Source: JAHBVH01 sp034432375
GTDB taxonomy: Bacteria > Chloroflexota > Anaerolineae > Caldilineales > Caldilineaceae
Assembly (NCBI GenBank): GCA_034432375.1
Contig: DAOUCA010000025.1
Coordinates: 26,195-90,194, forward strand
Reading direction: 5' to 3'
Length of the DNA: 64,000 nt
Shown: positions 21,001 through 28,856 of the stretch, piece after piece
Layout: every line of letters begins with the position of its first letter
How positions within the stretch are numbered: the first letter of the stretch is position 1
Notes under the pieces: model-generated
Database searches by the model: none
What the model was told of the DNA's origin: nothing
The model's input: only the letters and a program-made list of their open reading frames with translations
Translations under genes and position numbers: made by a program

Positions 21001-24000
21001 CAGGGTGGCAATACAGCCGGCGATGCGGAGCTTACCCAGCTCTTCTTCGGTGGCGGTGGGGGTGGCGGCGGTAGCAATGGCTGTGGCGGCACAGGCGGCG
21101 GCTATGGTGGTGGCATTATTCTCATGTATGCAAAGGCACTCACCGTAAACTCGCGACTAGATTCACGCGGGGGTCAAGGCGGTGATGCCTGTGAGCGCGC
21201 CGGTGGTGGTGGCGCTGGTGGCGCAATCAAGTTGATCGTCAAAGATGCAACGATTGGCACATCGAATCATGTCTTCGCCTCGGGCGAACGGGGCGGCTTT
21301 GGCAGTCCATCGCAAAATAACGGCGGTCAGGGCGGTAATGGTCGTGTGCGAATTGAATACTGTACATCACTGTCAGGAGTCTCTGTACCCGCCGCCAGTA
21401 CCCAACAAATCGACTGCTATATCGCCCAACAAGGCGAAACGGGCACAGCCAGTTTCCTACTGCCCGAAGCGGTCCCATCCAGTGCAACCTACAATGTGCA
21501 ATTTGGGCGCAAGTTGGATTATGCCGCGGCGGGTGAACAGATCTCGATTTTGCGGGTGCCAGCCGGGTTGCTACAAGAAACCTATCTCGATCTGTTGATT
21601 AGTGGTGTGGGCGTGGGCAGCGTGACCGCAAGCGTTGACATCGGCAACGATGGCAGCTGGGATTGGACGCAGAGTCCAACCGCGGATGGCGCGGTGGCGT
21701 TAACCAGCACCAATCTGGCCGCTGCCTTCAACGCCTATTGGGCCGGCCACGGTTCGCCAACGAGCGGGACGCTCGACATTCCACTGAAGGTTTCCCTCTC
21801 CAAGGGTGGGCAGGTGTTGCTGACCAATCTACAGACTTCGACCGCGGCCTCCGGGCTGCGCGCAGTGCAGATTCCGGCGGCGACCTATCAGAGCGTGCTG
21901 CTCGATCTGACGGCGGGCAGCAGTGGCGCAGGTACGTTGGGACTGGCGCTCGATGTGGGCGATAATGGCTCGATTGAGTGGAGCCATGTCGCTAATCATA
22001 GCTTCCCTGCCGCGCTGACCACTGCGAATCTGGCCGCGGCCTTTAACAGCTATCTGAGCGGTCACAGCGGCGTGGTCAACGTGCCGGTGCGCATCTATGG
22101 CGCGCCGCAGTTGCCGGTGGCGCTGCGTGAGTACAGCGCCGTCGTTGATGGGACGCTCGATCTGGTGGCGCAGTCGGTCAGTGCGCCGTCGCCAAGCGAT
22201 GAAGGCGCGACGGTGACCTTACAGGCGACAGTCCGCAACAACGGCAACGCTGCCAGCGGGCCGTTGACCGCGGCCTTCTTCGCCACGCTGCCCGATTGGG
22301 GCGATTGGTATATCGGCAGTGCCTTCCTGGCCGATTTGGCCGCCAACGCCACCAACAATGTTGCGTTGAATTGGGAGACCACCGGCTTCCGCGGCGCTGT
22401 GCCGGTCAAGGTCGTTGTGACGCCCTACGATCCAACGCTGGAGACAACCACTAATAACAATCTGGCCACGGCCACCCTTGCCATTCAGGCGCGCCCCGAT
22501 CTGCAGGTCACGGCGCTCACCCTCTCCGATGAGGAGCCGCTGGCCGGCGAAACGGTCAACGTGACGCTCGATCTGCAAAACCAGGGCGCGCAGAGCGCGG
22601 GCAGCCAAACCACGGCGATCTACAGCGGCAATCCCGATGATGGCGGGGTGGTGTTGGGTACGCAGAGCCAAGGCGCACTTGATGGCGGCAATTCAACCAC
22701 CATCGGTTATCCGTGGACGCCGACCACGCCCGGTCTCTACCGCATCTTTGGCCGCGCCGACCGGGACAATGCCGTCAATGAGTATGATGAAGGCAACAAC
22801 GACCGTTGGCGTGATCTCTATGTGGGGCTGGCCACGCCGATCTACCTTGACAGCGGCGCGGCGACCGATGTGGCCTACTCATCGGCCACGGGCTATGGCT
22901 ATGTCGATGAGGGGCAGCCCGATGTGATCACCAACTGCGGCACGGAAAGTCACCAAACCTTCCGCCGCGACCCCGACGGTCGGGTGATCTACCGCTTTGA
23001 TCATCTGCAACCGGGCCACTTCTACCACCTCAATCTCACGATGTTTGAATGTGTGGCGGCGGGTCGCAGCCAGAGTGTCTATGTCGATGACAATCTGGTG
23101 GCCGGACCGGAAGATCTCGGCGATGGGCAGATCCATCGCCTCTCAATCCGCCTCGACCCCGCGCTCTATGCCGACCGCAGCGTCACCATCAGTGTCGAGG
23201 ATCCCAGCATTGACGGCGCCCTGGTCAGCGAGGTGGATCTGGTCGATGTCAACTATCGCTACGCCGATGCCGGTGGTCCCAACGACAGCGCCTACAGCGT
23301 GGAACGGGGCTATGGCTGGCTCGACGGCACGGCGAGCAGCGCCTGGGGCACTTTGCCTTACCAGAGCGTGCGCGTCGATCAGGCCGACAATGAACTGCGC
23401 TATCGCTTTGACAATCTGGCACCGGGCACCTCCTACAAACTTAATTTTACCTTTTGGCAACCCTCGGGCCAGGAACGGATCCAAAAGGTCTATGCCAATG
23501 GCATCGATATGGGGGTTGAGGTCGATACTGGTGACTATCAGATCCACCGCATCAGTGCGCCCGTGCCGTTGGGTGCCTACAGCGATGGCGATCACAGCAT
23601 TGTCGTGAGTATCAAACGGCTCAACGGGTCGAGCGGGGCAATGGTCAACGAGATTGCGCTTGAAGCGGAAACCGTGACCGGCGTCGGTAGCTGTGCGCTA
23701 CAACCAACTCCTTATCGCATGGATTCTTATGGCGCAGTTACAATTGATGGCCAACCCGCACCAAGTGGCACAACGGTGGAGGCGGTCGATCCACGGGGCA
23801 ATGTGGTGGGCTGTTTTGTCGTCGAGCAGGCGGGGCAATATGGCTTTATGCCGATCTATGGTGAGGACACCTCCCGTACACCAGCAATTCCCGGCATGCG
23901 TGATGGGGAAATGATGCTCTTTAAGGTCAATGGCATTCCCAGCCTAGCCACCCCCAAAGCGACTTGGGCGGACGGAACATCGCAGCAGGTTGGCCTGAAC

Positions 24001-24921
24001 GCGGGTGGCATCCTCGATCAATCGATTGCGCTGCGCGGTGGTTGGAATCTCTTCTCCTCGCATATCGAACCACTCTTACCGCCACTGCGTCAGGCCCTGG
24101 GCAGCATCGATAGCCGCTATGACCGTGTGCTCAGCGCCACCGAGATCTATGCCACGACGCTTGATGATGTATACAACACGCTGCATACGATCCAAAGTGG
24201 TGCCGGTTATTATCTACGTACTGTGGATAGCGGCACAACCTATCTGTTACTGCAAGGGGTACCACAAGCAGTTGACAGACCGCTGGCGTTGCAGGCCGGT
24301 TGGAACTGGATCGGCTATCTGCCCGAATCATCGCTCCCAACGGCAACCGCGCTGCAAAGCATTGACGGGCTTTACCAACGTGTGTTGAGCCTTGACAAGA
24401 GCTATGTGCCGAGCTTACCGAGCTTCAGCACACTTCAGAGTTTGGAGGCAGGGGAGGGTTATCTAATTTTCATGGATCAGGCGGCGACGCTTGTTTATCC
24501 GACAGGAGCGAACGCAGCTATTCAGAAGGAAGAGGTACAAAGCAATCGTAGTGCTGGTTGTGCTAATTTGCAACCAACGCCGGCAGCGACACTGCTCTAT
24601 GGCTACCTGACAACTAATGGAAACCCGGCTCCGGTTGGTACCATTGTTGAAGTGATGACGCCACAACAAGAAGTTGCAGGCTGTTTCATTGTTGAAACTC
24701 CTGGCCAGTATGGTCTCATGCACGTCTATGGCCGCGATAATACAGCGAATCCACCAATCCCAGGCTTTGTGGAAGGCGAAAGCTTGTCGCTTCGCGTAAA
24801 CGGAACCGCTGTCGCAACAGCAGCAGTGATTTGGTCCGACGACAAAGCGCCACACCAGCTTGATCTGGTAGCAGAGAATGTTTCGCTACATCAACTCTAC
24901 TTGCCGGTGATTACGCGCTAA
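15022..24921 (+). CDS. Giant secreted multidomain surface protein (3299 aa)
   Basis: GGAGG lies 6 nt before the ATG. Residues 1-38 are a signal peptide. Calcium-binding DxDxDG loops of the thrombospondin-3 kind occur at about 165-195, 235-270 and 843-865. Two long Gly-rich modules, about 1395-1780 and 1787-2130, each open with a GDG/N-x-D segment and a motif such as GDEVVIIQIQG or GDVVLIHQTQG, suggesting parallel beta-helix. Two CARDB-type adhesion domains lie at about 2375-2605 (VRNNGNAASGPL, LQNQGAQSAGSQ), then two repeated lectin-like units (about 2606-2890). The last 400 residues contain two copies of an NGxPAPxGTxV...GxYG...YGxD domain, also in the next protein, and the C-terminus is LYLPVITR. 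Composition is patchy (see findings). It probably acts as an adhesin or structural fibre; no catalytic domain was recognised. Confidence 0.85.
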   Translation: MSTQTLRYRAVSLALLFSLLLSPLSATATPISKVAAQSATSTAAGNTADLYRTQITVNGTLRWQRLEELQVVTLSKQADQAVVLVDAAQLETLARLGFIPTATEALTTLATTAATEAPWLAWRLQPLLQQAAGVQAANATQASQTLQTAMQALTTETRTALATTSSIDDDGDGLTNTQESWWCTDPLNPDSDGDGAKDGVEVAAAKAWLANTASAPPATGKPFSGWPATKTGCPDDDQDSVPDLAERWELGLNLNRESTDRDKFDDGQELFGNTYCPGSGGFCGYGALPRNEDWGVIFAEMPAWVRAPGNHPLVAAFPKPEVDVVESSFHLQTVTVVTTDHVISQGTERTYSTAKTEGTSTSVANTKTWNNWQEVSVTEPVFSSSFRASKGNVQTAVEPISFTGMLGTAATFVGGKCLVDGAVEIFAGEVRTTCEKIYDNQAAIGSSIVTGATTAAREFGYDPDADLLQNAWNLSKCALNSTGILPGQGQCFTNGLAKGAVDFYNDLRQRNAQNAIQDNTSDPGGNGTHIEESYDNGTPVVNAYPRYEINFPVTNPLPVKTETTSTGSSTGGAITTSTSEYEEHTVTNGEAFSNGESWGNATAQDSAHAADLWFTYRVRNTGTEYAREIGDLTFNLYIGDPATGSGQAADPAYTYFVANDIGGDGKFHNFMPNEQHPYTSQRIPLTLAQMKAIDLGGPIRIVVEDFTYGIDELFYQDAANAGVLIAMEDGTDDGDESIDPYLLPTWGDETALDVLARYFPHETDADGTITAIWTPEYRSDTPAWCQAGFRPSGASSLALWCKHALSTADWWNIYTNGLGDGTEGFQETPATPGAVALFRFNKDSDLDGFSDRSEIRLGTLINDPTDFPRPEVLAGVHSSRSGNEVVATLSLLNRGLYDAYGVEAIMVAPDDSVSITNNTVGGSGRVRALNQVIVGSRIALPSPLPAGWSQANHATPAAGGYFTGAADRAYTLTVNCANPGGCAVGSGTLTVGWADDGGGSGTLDFGTGYASPTFLPVGALGVSFALYSGTVSNGESLTITAHTPRDTFQYTINSEPYTEPLVIVSYNDPQGNHRFIVPPTAMQLTTPNDDLTAFSGTMLQDVGVEIVTTAAFAPGANATDLLINNPAAITLTDAHLFLEFIDPAGTVVHEATSQATLPPGPSYVTVNWDSASFTPAYDNSQDYIVLAFLTDYAGNILDTGGRPLSSFQADPLPTLVTDDAALTWDFGAVAQGALLRHRLSMANTGFGPLYTFVDAGGTLALSQAGQRTVGAAGVADYQLTLRTADLPVGPYDETFTIKTSDPANPTRTFHVVGTISAPDETPAGAIQRPLDVPVTVTGPKNQGELITFPHTLGPDAATLHPVKIFNDDYSVLKGVGEYATDFAAGTAAADMFGDGRDGVMPSSGNLDNDNGSAFGVVNSGTQGSLDITVTDAYGVARINPGDVVLIHQTQGTNAGCWEVNKAVSDFAGNPTINTYQLETLLQCDYSSSSSNRAQIVRVPQYTTCDVTGTVTPIAGWNGNWGGILAVMCQDTMNIAQGGTISARGTNGSVVTGSNSNYTANGGSGYGFKGGSGFRRCCGDTNGAWQGDSVTGIGSRSRVANGNGGGAAYANPDQGHAGGGGGGNGTGGSNGFSNSQSYPGGAGGSVFGTADLQIMSFGGGGGGGNTNYSYGVAGGGSGGGIIFIAANAMNAIGQIDGGGGTGGNSDGAGGGGAGGSIFVRTRAGDIGTGRLTAQGGAGGNAPLGTAGSGGSGRIHIEYCESLSGTTTPAANAQKLNCYIAEQGAIASNLFGTGNDGDITINTTTTFNVPRSALVSTASVGQTTVNLVSSSGLSAGDEVVIIQIQGTGTGNYELGRILSVAGSTLTLEAALQHTYTQGGSSKAQLVRVPNYDNVTVTGSGRWEAPAWNGSTGGIITFRASGEVTIDGTVIASQKGFRGGSGGTDDSNTQGEGYPGTGSHTSNANGNGGGGGHAAPGGGGGYGTAGAASVGTGGSAQGGNTAGDAELTQLFFGGGGGGGGSNGCGGTGGGYGGGIILMYAKALTVNSRLDSRGGQGGDACERAGGGGAGGAIKLIVKDATIGTSNHVFASGERGGFGSPSQNNGGQGGNGRVRIEYCTSLSGVSVPAASTQQIDCYIAQQGETGTASFLLPEAVPSSATYNVQFGRKLDYAAAGEQISILRVPAGLLQETYLDLLISGVGVGSVTASVDIGNDGSWDWTQSPTADGAVALTSTNLAAAFNAYWAGHGSPTSGTLDIPLKVSLSKGGQVLLTNLQTSTAASGLRAVQIPAATYQSVLLDLTAGSSGAGTLGLALDVGDNGSIEWSHVANHSFPAALTTANLAAAFNSYLSGHSGVVNVPVRIYGAPQLPVALREYSAVVDGTLDLVAQSVSAPSPSDEGATVTLQATVRNNGNAASGPLTAAFFATLPDWGDWYIGSAFLADLAANATNNVALNWETTGFRGAVPVKVVVTPYDPTLETTTNNNLATATLAIQARPDLQVTALTLSDEEPLAGETVNVTLDLQNQGAQSAGSQTTAIYSGNPDDGGVVLGTQSQGALDGGNSTTIGYPWTPTTPGLYRIFGRADRDNAVNEYDEGNNDRWRDLYVGLATPIYLDSGAATDVAYSSATGYGYVDEGQPDVITNCGTESHQTFRRDPDGRVIYRFDHLQPGHFYHLNLTMFECVAAGRSQSVYVDDNLVAGPEDLGDGQIHRLSIRLDPALYADRSVTISVEDPSIDGALVSEVDLVDVNYRYADAGGPNDSAYSVERGYGWLDGTASSAWGTLPYQSVRVDQADNELRYRFDNLAPGTSYKLNFTFWQPSGQERIQKVYANGIDMGVEVDTGDYQIHRISAPVPLGAYSDGDHSIVVSIKRLNGSSGAMVNEIALEAETVTGVGSCALQPTPYRMDSYGAVTIDGQPAPSGTTVEAVDPRGNVVGCFVVEQAGQYGFMPIYGEDTSRTPAIPGMRDGEMMLFKVNGIPSLATPKATWADGTSQQVGLNAGGILDQSIALRGGWNLFSSHIEPLLPPLRQALGSIDSRYDRVLSATEIYATTLDDVYNTLHTIQSGAGYYLRTVDSGTTYLLLQGVPQAVDRPLALQAGWNWIGYLPESSLPTATALQSIDGLYQRVLSLDKSYVPSLPSFSTLQSLEAGEGYLIFMDQAATLVYPTGANAAIQKEEVQSNRSAGCANLQPTPAATLLYGYLTTNGNPAPVGTIVEVMTPQQEVAGCFIVETPGQYGLMHVYGRDNTANPPIPGFVEGESLSLRVNGTAVATAAVIWSDDKAPHQLDLVAENVSLHQLYLPVITR

Positions 24922-24953
24922 CAGAGAAAGCGACAACGCGTGATAAGCAACGC

Positions 24954-24977
24954 AGCGGCATGGGTTATCATGCCGCT
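24954..24977 (+). terminator. Hairpin after the giant protein gene
   Basis: AGCGGCAT (24954-24961) pairs with ATGCCGCT (24970-24977) around an 8-nt loop, 33 bp past the stop. No U-tract follows, so it may be a processing or attenuating stem rather than a full terminator. Confidence 0.4.
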
Positions 24978-25019
24978 ACGTTAGAGAACGATAGACAGTC
25001 TAGCAAATAAAGGATCGAC

Positions 25020-26291
25020 ATGATGGTATTGCGGTTTACCCGCTTAGGGTATGGAAGTATCATAACCATCCTTGCGATGGCTCTTCTTGGATTTTCGAAT
25101 GAGTCAGCAAAGGCCACGACAAGTTCGGATCCTAGCGCCTTTCTAAAGATGATTAACGCGACCGATAATGGCTTATGTCCAGCGCTTCAAAGCACACTTT
25201 CATTTACCTTTGCCTATGGCGACATCACAGTGAATGGCCAGCCCGCGCCCATTGGAACCATCGTCAAAGCCTATTCACCGCGCGGCACATTGGTTGGCTG
25301 TACAGAAGTCACCACTGTAGGTCATTATGGCTCCATGTATATCTATGGCGAAGACAATTCAGTCACGCCGACATTACCGGGCATGCGTAGCGGCGAAACC
25401 GTTACCTTTCAGATCTTTGAGAACCAAGCAACGGCTGTCCCATCATTGAGTTGGAGTAATGACCGCGAGCCTCACCAGATCGCGCTCTCGGCGACGGTGA
25501 CGGCACCGGTCGCGCCGCAGGTTGCCATTGCCGCGAATGGCACCGATGTTCACCTCACCTGGAATAGTGCGCCCTCCAATCTTTCCTTTGAGATTCATCG
25601 CCACAGTACACCTTTCTTTAGCCCAAGTGCGACAACCTTCCTTGCAACACTCTCGTCAAGCAGCACTACCTTCACCGATGTGGGTATTTTGGGAAATGTC
25701 AATCTCCAACACTATTATATCGTACGTGCCGTTGGCGATACAGAGCAATTAGCCGATTCTATACCGGTCGGTGCGATTGACTATGCAATCAACGCCGGCG
25801 GCAACCAATACAGCTTTATCGGTTTGCCATTCGAGATGGCCGATATTACCAATGCCGCCACATTAGCTACGCATATTGGCAATGTGCAAGCGCTCTTAAA
25901 GTGGAATGCTGCCACACAGACATTTCGCTTTTTTGTACCCCCTACCTCCGGCGACAACTTTCCAGTGCAAGCGGGTGATGCAATCTTTCTCCAGGTGAGT
26001 AGTGGTGGCCCTACGTTTACCACCATCGCTGGGACGGTCACCACGTCACAGATCCAATTAACGCCAGGTGCCTTTAATTTTCTGACCGTGCCGCCACAAA
26101 AGAGTGCACTTACCAATGCCACAGAGACTGCGCTGGATATTGGCGGTGTCACGGCGCTCTTGAGTTGGAATTCAAGCACACAATTATTTCGATTTTTTGC
26201 ACCACCCAATTCGGGTGATCGTTTTTCCGTCAGTGTAGGAACGCCACTGGTCATCAATCTTGGCAGTGGCGGTCCTCTGCAATGGCAGTGA
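25020..26291 (+). CDS. Secreted protein sharing the NGxPAPxGT domain with the giant protein
   Basis: The protein is 423 aa, with AAAGGA before the ATG. The signal peptide has the core IITILAMALLGF. Residues about 60-160 are the domain that occurs twice at the end of the giant protein (ITVNGQPAPIGTIVKAYSP, GCTEV, GHYGSMYIYGEDN, PGMRSGE). A fibronectin-III-like segment follows at about 165-245. The C-terminal half has two similar repeats, each with ALLKWN or ALLSWN and FRFFxPPxSGDxF, resembling the WNLFS-type segment of the giant. It lies 98 bp after the giant gene and overlaps the next gene by 10 bp, so the three are probably one transcript. Function is unknown; it is likely a surface-layer or matrix component. 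Confidence 0.8.
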   Translation: MMVLRFTRLGYGSIITILAMALLGFSNESAKATTSSDPSAFLKMINATDNGLCPALQSTLSFTFAYGDITVNGQPAPIGTIVKAYSPRGTLVGCTEVTTVGHYGSMYIYGEDNSVTPTLPGMRSGETVTFQIFENQATAVPSLSWSNDREPHQIALSATVTAPVAPQVAIAANGTDVHLTWNSAPSNLSFEIHRHSTPFFSPSATTFLATLSSSSTTFTDVGILGNVNLQHYYIVRAVGDTEQLADSIPVGAIDYAINAGGNQYSFIGLPFEMADITNAATLATHIGNVQALLKWNAATQTFRFFVPPTSGDNFPVQAGDAIFLQVSSGGPTFTTIAGTVTTSQIQLTPGAFNFLTVPPQKSALTNATETALDIGGVTALLSWNSSTQLFRFFAPPNSGDRFSVSVGTPLVINLGSGGPLQWQ

Positions 26292-28684
26292 AAAAGTTAT
26301 TACAATTACATTTCATGAAAAAAATTAGAATAGATCATCACCTCATTTTGCTCAATATCTTCCTGTTGTGTACGCTGCAAACATCAGGATTTTTCCTGCT
26401 CCAATCTACATCTGCGGCGGAGCAGAGTAGCGCGCTTGTTGCATCGGGCGACACCGTCATTGATCCCAACAATGCAACGACCACGTTGAACGAAAATCGC
26501 TTAGAGGTGGCGTATAGCAATTTTCCAACCTTTTCACCATCGGTTCGCACACTTCTACAGTTCAATCTTGCAACCTTAGCAACACCGCTCAGCAGCGCTG
26601 CGGTCGTTTTACATACGGTTGAGAACAACATACCTGTTGGTGGCAACGTTGAGCTTTCCCTTTACACAATGAGTGATAACTGGGAAGAAGGAAATGTTAC
26701 TTATGAAACGGCTCCCACGCCAGGGAACCATTTACAGACAGTAACGATAGCGGGGCAAGCAATCGGTGAGGTTCGTTTCGCTAATAGCGCCATCACCGAC
26801 TTCATCGAAGCAGAACGTGTAGGAGATCAGACCGCTTCCTTTTTCATCGAGCTAAGTAGCGGCAGTGGGACAATCGATTTTGGTGGCAATCTGCTCTTTG
26901 AAAACCGCGAAGGGATCACAAACGGGGTTAATGGTGATGAGCCGTTGATTGACTATGTAATATCTGGTGCCATCAAACCCATAGCGCCCAGCGCGCTTGC
27001 AGCTACCGGGATCTCAGAAACTCAGGTTGACCTCAGTTGGAGCGATAATAGCGATAATGAGAGTGGGTTTCAGATCATTCGCTCACCGACAAGTACCACC
27101 AATTGGAGCACCATCGCTACGCTTGGTGCCAATGTAACAACCTACACCAACACCGATGCGAGTCTGATTTGTGAGGAACCTTACCGTTATAGAGTACGCG
27201 CCTACAACAGCGCCGGCAACTCGCTCTATAGCACGACAGCGACTGCGCAGCTGGTTTGCCCTAATATACCACCGGTAGCACCAAGCGGAATGAACGCACA
27301 GGGCATTTCACTAACGCAAATCAGCCTGGGATGGGTTGATAATAGTAACAATGAAACAAGCTTTCAGATCATTCGTTCGCCGACAAGCACGACGGGTTGG
27401 ATAAATATCGCTACACCAAGTGCAAATGTAACAACCTATATCGATACCGATCCGAGCCTAAGTTGCGGCGAAGGCTACCGGTATCGTCTTCGTGCCCATA
27501 ATGACGCAGGAAACTCGCTCTATACCAATACGGCCACCGCACAGTTGCTCTGTACAACAGGCCCCATCTTCGCCGATGGCTTTGAAGGCTGTAGCCTCTC
27601 TTCATGGACGGCAATCCGCAATGTCGGTAGCATGAGTGCCACTGCTGGCGCAGCTTTGGTGGGCAACTGCGGCTTACAGATGGCGATAGACAATAACACA
27701 GCCACCTATTTGACGGATGATAGCCCCTACGCCGAAGTGCGCTATCGAATGCGCTTCTATCTCGATCCCAATAGCCTTGTCATGGCGCAGAAGAATATGT
27801 TTTTGCTCTTCTATGGCCATCAGGGCACTTCACCTGCGGTGTTACGAGTTGATCTTCGTCGTTATAATGACAACTATCAACTGCGCAGTGGCTTGTTGCT
27901 AGATAGCACAACGTGGAAATTGACTCCCTATTACACCATAAGCGACGCGCCACACAGCATTGAGATCGAGTGGCAAGCGGCGACCGCGGTGGGTGCCAAC
28001 AACGGGAGCTTGGGCTTCTGGATCGATGGCGTGCTTAAGCGCACGCTAACCGGGATCGATAATGACACACGGCGCATCGACCGCGGCCGGTTGGGTGCCT
28101 TCAGCGTTGACACGGGTACTCGTGGCACCTTCTATATCGATGAGTTTGTCTCTGTGCGCGATACCTATGTCGGCCCTGTCGGTGCAGCGACGACCACCGC
28201 AAAAGAGGATATGACGGAAGCACGATCAACGATTCGCACTGTTATTACCGCAACCCTTGCGACAACTGGGTCGACCAACCTGAGCGCAGATTTGGACGGA
28301 CCGGTGGCTACCGTGACGACAGCAGCCGATTCAACAACCACAGGTGACGTACTGAGGCTAACAACACTTGACGATGACACACTGCCCTATAACTATGCTC
28401 GTATCGGTGACGCCATTGACGTAGAATTTATTTCATCTCATAGCAACAGACAGGCAGAAATAGTTCGCACCTACACTGTTTCCATTGTCGACGACATGCT
28501 CGATTCGACTATATCATTGCAGACATGGAATGCATCTTTGGATAGCTGGGAAATCATACCGACCACACTCGATGTAGAAACCCACACACTGCGTGCAATT
28601 CTTCAACAATCGGCCCGCCTAGCCGTAATGCAACCAGAATCTTTCGAGGAGTATCAACTTCACCTACCGATTATTTTTCGATAG
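26282..28684 (+). CDS. Secreted DNRLRE / fibronectin-III / LamG-like protein
   Basis: The protein is 800 aa from the ATG at 26282, which overlaps the previous stop (translational coupling). A second ATG at 26315 would place the signal peptide (LILLNIFLLCTL) at the very N-terminus and is equally possible; neither has a clear ribosome site. The DNRLRE domain (about 50-225) is close in sequence to that of the protein at 13563 (DTVIDPNNA, NWEEGNVTYET, GINGDEP-like end). Two fibronectin-III repeats follow (about 238-325 and 332-420), both with FQIIRSPTSTT. A concanavalin-like region (about 425-625) begins IFADGFEGCSL and contains FWIDGVLKR. The C-terminus is HLPIIFR. It is probably an exported polymer-binding protein. 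Confidence 0.82.
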   Translation: MAVKKLLQLHFMKKIRIDHHLILLNIFLLCTLQTSGFFLLQSTSAAEQSSALVASGDTVIDPNNATTTLNENRLEVAYSNFPTFSPSVRTLLQFNLATLATPLSSAAVVLHTVENNIPVGGNVELSLYTMSDNWEEGNVTYETAPTPGNHLQTVTIAGQAIGEVRFANSAITDFIEAERVGDQTASFFIELSSGSGTIDFGGNLLFENREGITNGVNGDEPLIDYVISGAIKPIAPSALAATGISETQVDLSWSDNSDNESGFQIIRSPTSTTNWSTIATLGANVTTYTNTDASLICEEPYRYRVRAYNSAGNSLYSTTATAQLVCPNIPPVAPSGMNAQGISLTQISLGWVDNSNNETSFQIIRSPTSTTGWINIATPSANVTTYIDTDPSLSCGEGYRYRLRAHNDAGNSLYTNTATAQLLCTTGPIFADGFEGCSLSSWTAIRNVGSMSATAGAALVGNCGLQMAIDNNTATYLTDDSPYAEVRYRMRFYLDPNSLVMAQKNMFLLFYGHQGTSPAVLRVDLRRYNDNYQLRSGLLLDSTTWKLTPYYTISDAPHSIEIEWQAATAVGANNGSLGFWIDGVLKRTLTGIDNDTRRIDRGRLGAFSVDTGTRGTFYIDEFVSVRDTYVGPVGAATTTAKEDMTEARSTIRTVITATLATTGSTNLSADLDGPVATVTTAADSTTTGDVLRLTTLDDDTLPYNYARIGDAIDVEFISSHSNRQAEIVRTYTVSIVDDMLDSTISLQTWNASLDSWEIIPTTLDVETHTLRAILQQSARLAVMQPESFEEYQLHLPIIFR

Positions 28685-28856
28685 CACGGTACCCAAGTGC
28701 AGTTCATAATGCGTTACTCCGCCTTGGATTTGTCACTATTGCCAATAACCTTACGCCATTTTTCTGCTAGATTGAGCACAATTGTGTTTTGTATTATCGT
28801 TTGGTTCCATGTAACGTTTAGGAATGCCTATCAAACCCAACCGCTTGGAGAGCATA

